This document shows, in pieces, positions 27,886 to 37,170 of a stretch of DNA of 64,000 nt. Every line of letters starts with the position of its first letter. Position 1 is the stretch's first letter. Under the pieces are notes generated by a model. That model had not been told where the DNA came from and did no database searches. It worked only from the letters and a program-made list of their open reading frames with translations. This DNA is from Clostridium folliculivorans (GTDB taxonomy: Bacteria; Bacillota; Clostridia; Clostridiales; Clostridiaceae). The stretch spans positions 1,087,013-1,151,012 of the forward strand of contig NZ_BQXY01000001.1 of the NCBI RefSeq assembly GCF_024341905.1. Direction: 5' to 3'. A program made the translations under genes and the position numbers.

Positions 27886-28083
27886 TTAATCCTCCTCATA
27901 AATAAAAATTTCTTCGATGCTCATATTGAAATATTTTGCGATTTTAAATGCTAATAGAATTGATGGATTGTATCTTCCGTTTTCTAGGGAACCAATTGTT
28001 TGTCTCGACACTTCAAGAGCAGTTGCTAGATCTTCTTGTTTAATGCCATGTTTTTTTCGTATCTCTTCTAAACGATTTTTCAC
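27886..28083 (-). CDS. XRE-family small transcriptional regulator
   Basis: 65 residues, essentially a lone Cro/C1-type helix-turn-helix (LEEIRKKHGIKQEDLATALE, then VSRQTIGSLENGRYNPSI). GTG at 28083 is chosen because AAGGAG sits 7 bp upstream and family members start KNRLEEIRK; an in-frame ATG 12 codons upstream would translate operator sequence. It likely represses its own operon with the four-helix membrane protein. Confidence 0.8.
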   Translation of the reverse strand: MKNRLEEIRKKHGIKQEDLATALEVSRQTIGSLENGRYNPSILLAFKIAKYFNMSIEEIFIYEED

Positions 28084-28104
28084 AGTGCCACTCCTTTTCA
28101 TGTA

Positions 28105-28167
28105 AAGCTTACTTTCCATAATTTAATTGTATTACCACTTAGTATAAATGTCAAGTTTACTTTCCAT
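28105..28167 (-). promoter_or_regulatory. Promoter with twin operator-like direct repeats
   Basis: On the minus strand TTGACA (28149-28154), a 17-bp spacer, TACAAT (28126-28131). The 15-bp repeat ATGGAAAGTAARCTT occurs twice in the same orientation, at 28153-28167 (touching the -35) and 28105-28119 (just past the start site). This placement suits autorepression by the XRE protein. Confidence 0.6.
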
Positions 28168-28297
28168 AAAATAATGTAGAGCTTAATATTTAATTTTTTA
28201 TTGATGTACTATTTTGATAAATTAATTAAAATCATGTATATACCTTCAATAACTGCTTAAACTTAATATGTATTAAGTTTAAGAAAGGAATGATTAT

Positions 28298-28576
28298 ATG
28301 CCTATAGATAAAAACTTTGCACACACAATAGCTAAAATTATAAAAGATGAGGACGATCAGGTAATATTATATGAATTAGACAATGGAGAAAGAATTTCAA
28401 CAGGCGAAGCTGTTATGTTTGCAAAACAAGGAGTTCTTAAAGATGTTGAAATAGCCAAAGCAAAAAATGGAACAGAATATCTTAAATGCGTATCAGAAGA
28501 TGGCAGCGAGCCAAACAATATATCTGAGACACATATGAAAAGAGATGCACAAGATTCAAGGCAATTCTTCCAATAA
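28298..28576 (+). CDS. DUF3892-family small protein
   Basis: 92 residues, soluble, start ATG after AAAGGAATG. It has the DUF3892 layout: an N-terminal strand set ITKIIKDEDDQVILYELDNG-like (AKIIKDEDDQVILYELDNGE), a middle STGEAVMFAKQGVLKDVEIA and a Gly-Thr-Glu-Tyr-Leu segment (KNGTEYLKC). Such proteins are common in spore formers and have no known role. It is a single gene with a terminator 37 bp after the stop. Confidence 0.7.
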   Translation: MPIDKNFAHTIAKIIKDEDDQVILYELDNGERISTGEAVMFAKQGVLKDVEIAKAKNGTEYLKCVSEDGSEPNNISETHMKRDAQDSRQFFQ

Positions 28577-28612
28577 AAAGCTAGTAAGTGATTATTTAAT
28601 ATTCTTATACAG

Positions 28613-28647
28613 AAAGCAGCTTGGACCTAGAAATCCAGGCTACTTTT
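28613..28647 (+). terminator. Intrinsic terminator
   Basis: AAAGCAGCTTGGA pairs with TCCAGGCTACTTT (one G-U, one mismatch), then TATTTTGG. It closes the DUF3892 gene. Confidence 0.65.
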
Positions 28648-28837
28648 ATTTTGGCAGGATTAAACTCATCGAAACATCAGAGGAATAAACAATTAAATCC
28701 AGTAGGATCAATTGATACAGTAATGATTTATTCCCTTTAAATTTAATCTAAAACCTTTATTATTGACAACAGGAAGCATTACATATATTATTATAGACAA
28801 ATAGACTCTGTAATATCTTTTGAAGGGGAGAGAGAAT

Positions 28838-29254
28838 TTGAGATACACAAAAGCTACAAACTATGCATTACATACAGTTGCGTATATGATTGCCCATGAT
28901 AAGACTGACAATTTAGTATTACAAACCTTAGCACAACATCTGAATATATCTTCTACTTATCTTTCGAAAATTTTAACCCAGTTAGTGAAAGCAGGTTTAG
29001 TTCAATCAACTCCGGGAGTGAATGGTGGTTATGTTTTACGTAAGAAGAAAGAAGCTATTTCATTTCTAGACGTAATCAAGGCAATAGAAGGAGCGGGGGC
29101 ATTATTTGACTGCGGACTTCATGAAGAAGACAGTGAATGTCGTATCCTTAAAGTAATGAATGAAGCTGAAGATGTAATGGAGAACTATCTTCAAAATAAG
29201 AAGATATATGAGATCCTCCAACATAAGCAAGAGATTGAAGTGAATGAAGAATAA
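28838..29254 (+). CDS. Rrf2-family transcriptional regulator
   Basis: 138 residues from TTG 28838 (LRYTKATNYALHTVAYM). AAGGGGAG lies 7 bp ahead; an in-frame TTG six codons earlier overlaps that ribosome site. The winged helix is typical of Rrf2 (LAQHLNISSTYLSKILTQLV and AGLVQSTPGVNGGYVLRKK). The sensor loop holds two Cys (FDCGLHEEDSEC) rather than the three that ligate Fe-S in IscR or NsrR. It may therefore sense something else, or use a non-Cys ligand. Single gene; target unknown. Confidence 0.85.
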   Translation: MRYTKATNYALHTVAYMIAHDKTDNLVLQTLAQHLNISSTYLSKILTQLVKAGLVQSTPGVNGGYVLRKKKEAISFLDVIKAIEGAGALFDCGLHEEDSECRILKVMNEAEDVMENYLQNKKIYEILQHKQEIEVNEE

Positions 29255-29463
29255 TTAACTATTTATTTGGTGACTCTAGTCTATAAGTTTTTTATGCTTT
29301 AATTATAGATATAAAATGTCTGTAATAGTGATAATAAGATGAATAAGATATTATTGAAATTTTCAATGCCTTAAATGAGAAGATTTTAAAATGAGAATAG
29401 AAGACTTAAAGAACAATTAGAAGTTCTTAGATGGAAATTATATTCAATGAATTAGATGTATTA

Positions 29464-29490
29464 TAGACTACATTGTTTATATGTAGTCTA
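29464..29490 (+). terminator. Hairpin after the Rrf2 gene
   Basis: TAGACTACAT pairs with ATGTAGTCTA around a 7-base loop, with a weak T context. It lies 210 bp past the Rrf2 stop codon and 68 bp before the next start, so it could be a terminator or a leader element. The rest of 29255-29557 shows nothing else. Confidence 0.5.
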
Positions 29491-29557
29491 TGTATAAAAT
29501 AAATAAAATCAATCAGTGTACAAGCGAGTACACTAAATATTTAAAGGAGAGATCTAA

Positions 29558-30181
29558 ATGGGCGAATTTTGGGAAGATAGTTTTATAGAAAAACAAATGA
29601 TGTGGGGAGTTGAACCTGCAGATTCTGCAATTAAGGCAAAGGACTTTTTTATTGAGAACAAGGTAAAAGAAATACTAATTCCTGGTGTTGGGTACGGAAG
29701 AAATGCAAAGATTTTTTCAGATAATGGAATTGATGTAACAGGTATTGAGATATCACAAACTGCTATTGATTTAGCAAGAAAAAATGGAATTGATTTTCCC
29801 ATATATCATGGGTCAGTGACAGATATGCCTTTTGATGACAAACTATATGACGGTATATTTTGTTATGCGCTTATTCATTTACTAGATAAGGAGCAAAGGG
29901 CAAAATTGATTCAAGCTTGTTATAATCAGCTAAAGCCTAACGGATATATGATTTTCACTGCTGTGTCAAAAAAGGCTCCGATGTATGGAAAAGGTAAAAA
30001 GCTTAGTGAAGACTGGTACGAGACAATGCAAGGGGTAAGGCTATTTTTCTATGATTTTGACTCTGTAAAAGAGGAGTTTGGAAAATATAATCTGGTAGAA
30101 GCATCAGAAATAGATGAACCGAATAAGGAGAGGCCAGGTAATCATTCAATAAATTTCATGGTTATTAAGTGTAAGAAGTAG
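29558..30181 (+). CDS. SAM-dependent methyltransferase, TPMT/TehB-like
   Basis: 207 residues, start ATG after AAAGGAGAG. It is a class I Rossmann methyltransferase: motif I ILIPGVGYGRNAKIF (39-53), acidic end of strand two GIEIS, motif II-like DMPFDDKLYDGIFCYALIHL and post-motif LKPNGYMIFTAVS. The N-terminus FWEDSFIEKQMMWGVEPADS resembles the thiopurine/tellurite-type family. Substrate unknown; it may act in detoxification. Confidence 0.8.
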   Translation: MGEFWEDSFIEKQMMWGVEPADSAIKAKDFFIENKVKEILIPGVGYGRNAKIFSDNGIDVTGIEISQTAIDLARKNGIDFPIYHGSVTDMPFDDKLYDGIFCYALIHLLDKEQRAKLIQACYNQLKPNGYMIFTAVSKKAPMYGKGKKLSEDWYETMQGVRLFFYDFDSVKEEFGKYNLVEASEIDEPNKERPGNHSINFMVIKCKK

Positions 30182-30490
30182 GATAAGAGCAGTTTATCAT
30201 TCTATGAATTTCTATATTTAAGAGTATTATTTAAATTAATTGGTTATACAGGAGACGCTATATGAGCGAGCTATTAGAATTAAATGATTTTTCTCAGATG
30301 GAATGGCTCTAAAAAATTGCTAATTGTTCTTTATTAGTGATTTTTTTACGCATCTGCCTTTTCTGAACGAATGTGAAGAAATTCTGGCAGGCGATATATT
30401 TTTACTTTTTACTTTTTAATAATATAGCATTTTTATTTTATTAAATTTAAGATATAAAATATTTATAGAATGCATGGATTTTTAAAAAGT
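30182..30490. other. Intergenic stretch, about 310 bp
   Basis: No gene. A 16-codon frame at 30262-30312 (MSELLELNDFSQMEW) looks like the start of a lost gene. Further on, CGCATCTGCC and GGCAGGCG face each other weakly. Nothing else supportable. Confidence 0.4.
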
Positions 30491-30528
30491 AAAACTGTAC
30501 TGTTCGAACGTAGTGAGTTTACAGTTTT
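30491..30528 (-). terminator. Hairpin downstream of the MATE gene
   Basis: AAAACTGTA pairs with TACAGTTTT around a 20-base loop. It lies 85 bp past the MATE stop codon on the minus strand. Confidence 0.5.
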
Positions 30529-30612
30529 AGCCATGGAATATGAAAAAATCATATTAATTCTTTGCGTAAGCTCATTAAAGCGTCGGATGGTTAACCAATT
30601 AATTTAAAGAAA

Positions 30613-32031
30613 TTATACAGATGCAAGTTTTTTAGTCTCACGCTTACTTTCTTTTTTAGAGAGGGCAGATACCCATTTTATTCTCATTATTAAAACAGTG
30701 GTGATTATTGCTGCCATGTAGTTTGAGAATAAATTACCCCAGAATACTGAGTAAAAGCTGAGAACATGCTCTGTTGCTAGGATAAATACATATCTTAAAA
30801 GCCATATTCTAAGAAATCCCATAATAAGAGGTATGCCTGTACGACCTAGTCCTATGAAGGCACCTTGCTCTACCATACATATACCAAAACCTATTACAGA
30901 ATATGTGTATATATGAAGAGATTTATTAGCAATTTCCAGTACATCATGTTTATTAGTAAATAAAACCGTTAGGTAAGGGGACAGCGGAACTACTGTAATG
31001 ATTAATAATGCTGCAGTAATAGCACTTACTATACAACCTTCAATACAAGATTTACGGGCCTTATCACCTTGTCCTGCTCCAACATTCATACTTACCATGG
31101 TAGTTACCGCAGAACCAAAGGCAGATGGCAGTATGAAGCAAACTGAGGTTATGTTACCTGCTATTCCTTGACCAGTCAATACTATAGGACCATATTTTTC
31201 AATCTCATTATTTATAAGAAAGAAGCCAAGGCTAAGCATTAAGCTTGATATCATAGAAGGTATTCCTATTTTTATAAGCTTGAACAAAATCTTAAAATCG
31301 AATTTAAAGCCTCTAAGTATAAGCTTGTCATCTCCTGCTTTAACAAACAATTCGTAAAACATCCAAATGCAAATAATTAAGTTTGCAGCAAAAGAGGATA
31401 TAACTGAACCCACTAGCCCTAAAGGAAAAACAACAATGAACAATACATTAAAGATAAACTTTAAAACTAGCATTAGCATCATTCTTATGAAGGTAGCTTC
31501 AGGTTTTCCGTTGGCATTTTTTATTGAGTTATATATAGCTTCGAGAAATAAAAAAGGTAGAACCATTGAGTTTAAAGAAAGATACAAAAAAACGTCATGA
31601 GATATTTGTGGATCAACTCTGCTTGATATAGGAAATGCTAATACGTAAAGTATAGGAGCTGTTATTATTCCTATAAGAAATGCAAAGACCACAACTTGAG
31701 TTGATACATATTTTGCTCTCTTATAATGACCTCTTCCGTTCATCTGGCCAATCATAGCAATTGCTGCAACACTAAGTCCCTGAGAAAGAGCTATTGCCAT
31801 ATTTATAATAGGACCTGAATAGGTAATGGCACTTGCACCTATAGTTCCAACAATATTGTTTATAAAAATTCCATCCATTACAGGTATTATGGATTGTACT
31901 AGTCCCATCATAAGGGTTGGGATTGAAAGTAGGAAAAGTGTTGAAAGTATAGGACCATTTAATATTAAATCACGTCTTTCTTCAGTATTTTGACGTAAAA
32001 AACTCAAATTCATATTCATATTTACATCCAC
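30613..32031 (-). CDS. MATE-family multidrug efflux transporter
   Basis: 472 residues with twelve predicted membrane helices. It starts from a polar N-terminus (NTEERRDLILNGPILSTLFL), followed by the MATE-like PTLMMGLVQSIIPVMDGIFI and, in the second half, GIPSMISSLMLSLGFFL. MATE proteins export cationic drugs and metabolites by Na+ or H+ antiport. The minus-strand start is preceded by AGGCTGGTGG. Single gene; I see no adjacent regulator. Confidence 0.88.
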   Translation of the reverse strand: MDVNMNMNLSFLRQNTEERRDLILNGPILSTLFLLSIPTLMMGLVQSIIPVMDGIFINNIVGTIGASAITYSGPIINMAIALSQGLSVAAIAMIGQMNGRGHYKRAKYVSTQVVVFAFLIGIITAPILYVLAFPISSRVDPQISHDVFLYLSLNSMVLPFLFLEAIYNSIKNANGKPEATFIRMMLMLVLKFIFNVLFIVVFPLGLVGSVISSFAANLIICIWMFYELFVKAGDDKLILRGFKFDFKILFKLIKIGIPSMISSLMLSLGFFLINNEIEKYGPIVLTGQGIAGNITSVCFILPSAFGSAVTTMVSMNVGAGQGDKARKSCIEGCIVSAITAALLIITVVPLSPYLTVLFTNKHDVLEIANKSLHIYTYSVIGFGICMVEQGAFIGLGRTGIPLIMGFLRIWLLRYVFILATEHVLSFYSVFWGNLFSNYMAAIITTVLIMRIKWVSALSKKESKRETKKLASV

Positions 32032-32430
32032 CAGCCTTTAATAAAATCTCTAGATATATTACTTATATTTAATATATAAAAATAAAAATTATTGCTTTAA
32101 GTATCATTTAAGATATATTATCGATAAATTTTTTTTATAGTTAATGAACCATCATCTATTATAAACTCAATAAATTATAGCTTCAAATATTGAGGATATA
32201 AGAAATATAGACTTATTTAAATGAAATATCAATATATGAGCTCTGAAGGCTTTAGGGGGCAGGAGAGAAGGATTTTTGATGAAAAATATACGATAATTTA
32301 GAAAATAATCTATACAATGTTTAGTTATAGGACAATGGAATTCCTACATTTAGAACAAAGTAAAAAAAGTAACATAACGAAGAAATGTGTCATATATTGT
32401 GTTATAAGAAGGAATTTTGGAGGAGTTTAT
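32032..32430. other. Intergenic stretch, about 400 bp
   Basis: The divergent gap between the MATE gene and the leukocidin-like pair. It holds AT-rich promoter-like sequence but no pair of boxes I can fix. A strong GGCAGGAGAGAAGG-type ribosome site near 32260 precedes only a five-codon frame (MKNIR). An in-frame upstream extension of the next gene (from 32317) has no ribosome site. Confidence 0.4.
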
Positions 32431-33789
32431 ATGAGAAATTTTGAACCTTTCTTAGAAAATACTATGAAAAACTCTTTAATAAAAAGATTGGAAGGTACAC
32501 TTTACCATCCGTTCATATACAGCGGCTATCAAAGAGATATTGATTTAAGTAATTACTCTGTTCTAGTAATAAATTTTGCCAATTTAGATGAATGCAGTGA
32601 CCAACTAGAACTCAATAAGGTAATTTCTATGGCATTAGCTCTTAAAAAGCCATTAGTTTTATTAAATGTTGAGGATGGAAGAGTATTATCGAAAATACTA
32701 GGAATTGGATTTATGGGTAAATGCATTATCGTAAGACCTTATAGCACTTACAATGTATTTAATGTATTAGGTTTAGGTGGAGACGTTATGCAAGAATGTG
32801 GTCAAGCTGATGTTACCCAAGACGACACTGGTAACAGATGTTTTAGTGTGGAAGACACTAATATGTGCGAATGCGAATGTCAACCTACCCAATGTCAGAG
32901 CTTTTTTGAAAACCTATGTGTTGCAGACCAAGTAAGAATGATAGAGGCAATATTAGAATCAGATTTCAAGGTACCTCAAGGATTATGCCCACCTGCACCT
33001 GGTAGTACACCAGCTGATTTACCAGAAAGTCAATTTAGACTAAATTATCTGGCTATTGAGGGAATGTGGAATTTATCAGATCAACAGGTAACAAATAATT
33101 CAGTAATTATGGAAATATCACTTATTGCTTCTTTTAATCCAAAATATAAATATTTAAGAATAAGAAGTGTTGGTGCTGGGTTTAACCCTGCAAATGGTGC
33201 TCCAATGGAAAATGATAGCACCTATGATAGAGGATATTTCCAATCACATGTACAAATTCACATGCAGCCAAATACCACTTTACTAAAAACTTTATCTACA
33301 GAGCCTAAGAATGTTAATAAGCAGGCACAATATACTACAAGTAGTGAATTTAACGTTGGAGTAGATATAGGAAAAAATCCAACTTTTAGCTCATCATATA
33401 CAATTTCAGAATCAATGACTACAGTAGTATCAGATTTCAATATCTATAACAATGGTGCTGGAATTACAGCTGATTGGGACTTTGATCTTTCTTTGACAGA
33501 GAATAGTATCTGGGATATATTTGATGAGGAGTTTTTGAAGAAAGCAAAGGTAAAACCACTTCCTGCATTAGCAACTAAGAATTTGCAAACAATAACTGAA
33601 GCTGTATGGTATTCAGATAATACCGTTAATGATGTAATAGGAGTTCAGCTTTACTGGAAAGTTGACCACTTCCATTGCTATGTTACAGGGGATTGGGCTT
33701 CATATACTGAGCATTATACTCACAAATGGAGAACAGTAGGATTCCAAGGCACACCAGTAAATATTAATTTTGGTTCTGTTAATGCTTAA
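32431..33789 (+). CDS. Leukocidin-like pore-forming domain protein with N-terminal Rossmann-like domain, paralogue 1
   Basis: 452 residues. ATG at 32431 is chosen for TTGGAGGAG 7 bp ahead. There is no signal peptide. Residues 1-140 look like an alpha/beta domain (YSVLVINFANL, ALALKKPLVLLNVEDG, GKCIIVRPY). Residues 146-155 form a Cys-rich linker (CECECQPTQC). From about 193 on is a beta-rich domain; the part EFNVGVDIGKNPTFSSSYTI followed by SESMTTVVSDFNIYNN and a Trp-Asp-Phe strand resembles the stem and cap region of the leukocidin/hemolysin beta-pore family. The next gene is a paralogue. It may be an intracellularly stored toxin or a cell-lysis effector. Domain call is moderate. Confidence 0.5.
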   Translation: MRNFEPFLENTMKNSLIKRLEGTLYHPFIYSGYQRDIDLSNYSVLVINFANLDECSDQLELNKVISMALALKKPLVLLNVEDGRVLSKILGIGFMGKCIIVRPYSTYNVFNVLGLGGDVMQECGQADVTQDDTGNRCFSVEDTNMCECECQPTQCQSFFENLCVADQVRMIEAILESDFKVPQGLCPPAPGSTPADLPESQFRLNYLAIEGMWNLSDQQVTNNSVIMEISLIASFNPKYKYLRIRSVGAGFNPANGAPMENDSTYDRGYFQSHVQIHMQPNTTLLKTLSTEPKNVNKQAQYTTSSEFNVGVDIGKNPTFSSSYTISESMTTVVSDFNIYNNGAGITADWDFDLSLTENSIWDIFDEEFLKKAKVKPLPALATKNLQTITEAVWYSDNTVNDVIGVQLYWKVDHFHCYVTGDWASYTEHYTHKWRTVGFQGTPVNINFGSVNA

Positions 33790-33869
33790 ATATAAATTTT
33801 ATCTATATAAACACATTTTTTTAGAAAACTTATAGGTGAAGTGATTTCAATACCTCTAAGTGAAAACTG

Positions 33870-33913
33870 TACCGGACTTTTATATGAAAATTTATGAAAG
33901 TTCGGTATTTTTT
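33870..33913 (+). terminator. Intrinsic terminator between the two paralogues
   Basis: TACCGGACTTT pairs with AAAGTTCGGTA (one G-U) and six T follow. It lies 80 bp after paralogue 1, so the two genes are separate transcription units. Confidence 0.75.
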
Positions 33914-34027
33914 ATTTGCTCTTAAAGCCTGCCTAATTTTTTAGTAGAAAAGTTTGATAATTAAGTTCAGAACAATATAAAGCTGCATATTCTTAAGTAT
34001 ATATGGTGAATTTATGGAGGAAATCAT

Positions 34028-35380
34028 ATGGTACATAATAGGTTATTAACGGAAAATACTTCTTTAGGACCTCTAGTGGATGAGTTGAAGAATATACTTC
34101 ATCGTTTGTTTATATATACTGGCAGTGAAAATAATATTGATCTAAGTTATTATTCTACCATATTGGTAGACTTCAAGGATGTAGTGGAAAACAGTAATGA
34201 ATTCGCACTTAATAAACTAATTAATGATGCACTAGTTTTGGGTAAGTCTTTGATTTTATTAAATGTCCATAATGGAAAATGCTTATCGAAAATGATTAAA
34301 GTAGGATTTGAAAGTAAATGCATGATCATAAGGTCTTATGATAAATACAATGTTTTTAATGTATTAGATTTATATGAAAGCGATATATATGACTATGGTG
34401 AGAGTCATGTCACCCAAAGTATCGATGGCAGCAAAAATTTTAATGTTCAAAAAGTAAACGATAATGAGTATTCAAATAGTGAGATTAAAGACTCTTTTGG
34501 AGAGTTAAATGTAGCAAAGCAAGCTAGAGTCATAGAGAGTATACTATATTCAGACTTTGATATACCTCCGGAGTTTAGAAACCAATCAATGAACAATACA
34601 CTAGCAGTTTTACCCGAAAATCAGTTTAAACTTAATTATTTAATTATTGAGAATAAGTGGAACCTATCAGAACAACAGGTGGCAAATAACTCTATAGTTA
34701 TGGAGATTGCCCTTATTGCTTCTTCCAATCCAAACTATAAATATTTAAGAATAAGAAGTGCTGGTTCAGGTTTTAATCCTTCTAATGGCGGTGAAATAGA
34801 AAATGACAGTACCTATGACAAGGGTTACTTCCAAGCAAATATAAAAATACACATGCAGCCCAATACTGATAAACTGAAGACCTTATCTACAGAACCAAAA
34901 AATGTTCAAAGACAAGTACAATATACTATAAGCAACGAATTTAATGTAGGTGTTGATTTATCCCAAAATCCAACTTTTAGCAAATCATACACTATTTCAG
35001 AACCAATAACTGCTGCAGTTTCAGATTTCAATGTATATAACAAAGGTACTGGTATTATAGCTGATTGGGATTTTAATTTGCAAATCACAGAAAATAGTAT
35101 TTGGGATATTTTTGATCAGGAGTTTTTAAATAAATCAAAGGTAAAACCACTGCCAACGTCAGCAACTAGGAAACTAAAGGCTATAACAGAAGCTATATGG
35201 TGTGCAGAAAATATGCTCAATGAAACAATTGGAGTTCAGCTTTACTGGAAAGTAGATCATTATCATTGCTATGTTACAGGTAATTGGGAAGACTATACAC
35301 AGCACTATGGACATAGATGTAGAACCGTAGGGTATAAAGATGTACCAGTATATATAGATTTTTCATCTGTTTATGCTTAG
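34028..35380 (+). CDS. Leukocidin-like pore-forming domain protein, paralogue 2
   Basis: 450 residues, start ATG after GGAGGAAATCAT. It aligns with paralogue 1 over its full length: N-terminal YYSTILVDFKDV and LVLGKSLILLNVHNG, then the C-terminal beta domain with EFNVGVDLSQNPTFSKSYTI and NSIWDIFDQEFLNKSKVKPL. The C-terminal half is far more similar between the two than the N-terminal half, and the Cys-rich linker is missing here (EYSNSEIKDSF instead). No signal peptide or membrane helix. Two diverged copies suggest either two-component pore formation or different targets. Function unproven. Confidence 0.5.
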   Translation: MVHNRLLTENTSLGPLVDELKNILHRLFIYTGSENNIDLSYYSTILVDFKDVVENSNEFALNKLINDALVLGKSLILLNVHNGKCLSKMIKVGFESKCMIIRSYDKYNVFNVLDLYESDIYDYGESHVTQSIDGSKNFNVQKVNDNEYSNSEIKDSFGELNVAKQARVIESILYSDFDIPPEFRNQSMNNTLAVLPENQFKLNYLIIENKWNLSEQQVANNSIVMEIALIASSNPNYKYLRIRSAGSGFNPSNGGEIENDSTYDKGYFQANIKIHMQPNTDKLKTLSTEPKNVQRQVQYTISNEFNVGVDLSQNPTFSKSYTISEPITAAVSDFNVYNKGTGIIADWDFNLQITENSIWDIFDQEFLNKSKVKPLPTSATRKLKAITEAIWCAENMLNETIGVQLYWKVDHYHCYVTGNWEDYTQHYGHRCRTVGYKDVPVYIDFSSVYA

Positions 35381-35575
35381 AGATATATTAAATGTAAATT
35401 TACTTATATAATAATATATTCGTCTCGATTTACTTTACCAATGTTGATAAGCTAATTATAAATTGCTATCATGAATTAAAAGATTAAGCCATCAACATAT
35501 AAATGAGTTAATTTTATGTAGAGAAAAGAGCTAACTATATATTATTTGATATCTTTATTTAAAGGAGTCATATCA

Positions 35576-35941
35576 ATGAATGAATTAGAAAATCTAAAGC
35601 AGCTGGAAAATGAATTTAAAGAATGCAGGCCTGTGTTAACAGCAGTTGGGGATGAGACAAGACAACTAATTATTTTAAGTTTGTCTAAAGGAAGTTATCC
35701 GGGAATGAGAGTTGGAGAAATAAGTAGAAGAACAAATCTATCACGGCCGGCAGTTTCGCATCATTTGAAGATATTAAAAGAAGCAAAAATTGTGAATGTG
35801 GTAAAACAAGGTACGATGAATTTTTATCATATAAACAATCCAAAGAAAAGCGGATTGGTTTTGATGAAAGTATTATTTTCTCATCTTGAAGAATTTATGT
35901 CTGAGTGCTGGAAAGAGAGTTTGGATGAAACAGAAATATAG
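35576..35941 (+). CDS. ArsR-family transcriptional regulator
   Basis: 121 residues from ATG 35576 (AAAGGAG 8 bp ahead; an in-frame ATG ten codons earlier has none). The winged helix is clear (GEISRRTNLSRPAVSHHLKI and LKEAKIVNVVKQGTMNFYH). No CxC metal site is visible, so it is probably not a metal sensor. It lies 63 bp ahead of an aldo/keto reductase gene on the same strand and likely controls that unit. Confidence 0.85.
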   Translation: MNELENLKQLENEFKECRPVLTAVGDETRQLIILSLSKGSYPGMRVGEISRRTNLSRPAVSHHLKILKEAKIVNVVKQGTMNFYHINNPKKSGLVLMKVLFSHLEEFMSECWKESLDETEI

Positions 35942-36004
35942 ATAATAGCTTTTAATAGGCATTGAAATATTATATCTATAATTTATTTTGAAAGGAGTAA
36001 ATAA

Positions 36005-36874
36005 ATGAATTTAGCTAATAAGGAAATTGAAGCAGTTAATGGTGTGAAGATTCCTCAAGTAGGCTTTGGGGTATATAAAATAACTAAGATAGAAGATTTT
36101 GAAACTGCAGTTGGGGAAGCCATTAGAATTGGTTATCGTCATTTTGATACAGCTAAAATTTATGGAAATGAAAAAGATTTAGGGATAGAAATTCAAAAAA
36201 GTAATATACCTAGAGAGGAGTTTTTTATTACTTCTAAAGTCTGGAATACGGAGCTTGGTTATGAAGCTACTAAGAAGGCATTTGAAAAAACTTGTAAAAA
36301 TTTAAACATAGAATACATTGATATGTATTTAATTCATTTTGCAGCACCTGGTTATATTGAAGCATGGAGGGCTATGGAGGAGTTGTACCTTGAGGGAAAA
36401 ATCAAAGTCATTGGAGTTGCGAATTTTGAAATCCAGCACCTTGAGAGATTAATGAAACATTCGAAGATTACACCCATGATTAATCAAATTGAAACCCATC
36501 CGGAGTTTCCACAAGATGAATTACATAATTATTTAGTTAAACATAAAATCCTACATGAAGCCTGGGCTCCATTAGGACAAGGGAATAAAGATTTATTTAA
36601 AAATACAGTATTAAAAGAAATTGCAAGTAATCATGAGAAGACAGTGGCTCAAGTCATTCTGCGCTGGCATATACAAAGGGGAATTATCATTATTCCAAAA
36701 TCATCAAACCCAAAAAGAATTAAAGAAAATATCCAGTTGTTTGATTTTGAACTATCCAGTGAAGAAATGAAAAAGATAAGTAAGCTTAATACAGGGAAAA
36801 GGTATTCCCATAGCCCTACAGGTTATATGGTTAATCCTCTTTATAATAAACTTATGAAAATGTTTATTAAGTAA
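36005..36874 (+). CDS. Aldo/keto reductase
   Basis: 289 residues, start ATG after GAAAGGAG. The family's catalytic tetrad is present: Asp48 and Tyr53 (FDTAKIYGNE), Lys78 (SKVWN) and His111 (YLIHF). The NADP-binding IIPKSSNPKRIKENI is also there. It reduces aldehydes or ketones with NADPH as a single TIM barrel. The C-terminus (SPTGYMVNPLYNKLMKMF) is somewhat longer than minimal. It forms a two-gene unit with the ArsR-type regulator, perhaps a carbonyl stress response. Confidence 0.9.
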   Translation: MNLANKEIEAVNGVKIPQVGFGVYKITKIEDFETAVGEAIRIGYRHFDTAKIYGNEKDLGIEIQKSNIPREEFFITSKVWNTELGYEATKKAFEKTCKNLNIEYIDMYLIHFAAPGYIEAWRAMEELYLEGKIKVIGVANFEIQHLERLMKHSKITPMINQIETHPEFPQDELHNYLVKHKILHEAWAPLGQGNKDLFKNTVLKEIASNHEKTVAQVILRWHIQRGIIIIPKSSNPKRIKENIQLFDFELSSEEMKKISKLNTGKRYSHSPTGYMVNPLYNKLMKMFIK

Positions 36875-36925
36875 ATTACAAATACACCTTTTCGTGTTTA
36901 TAAAGAGTTTGATATAATATATAAA

Positions 36926-36952
36926 ATGCTTAGTGCTGGTAACACTAAGCAT
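36926..36952 (+). terminator. Hairpin after the aldo/keto reductase gene
   Basis: ATGCTTAGTG pairs with CACTAAGCAT around a 7-base loop. It lies 52 bp after the stop codon. Confidence 0.6.
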
Positions 36953-37014
36953 ACTTAAAACATATATTATGTTTTGGGGTTGTTGTATAAATTAATTTAG
37001 TATTAATTTATCGG

Positions 37015-37052
37015 AAAAGTGCTTATCTTTCCAGGATGGGGCACTTTTTTTC
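37015..37052 (+). terminator. Intrinsic terminator
   Basis: AAAAGTGC pairs with GCACTTTT, followed by further T. It is a second terminator between the reductase and the convergent patatin gene. Confidence 0.65.
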
Positions 37053-37170
37053 ATTTTTGTATTAAACATTTTATTAACCCCTTATTAGTCTTTTTAACTA
37101 AATAATTATTAATTCTTCAACTTTTTATATTATTTTTTGCATGAACGATTATGAAGATTGTTAAGCAAGT

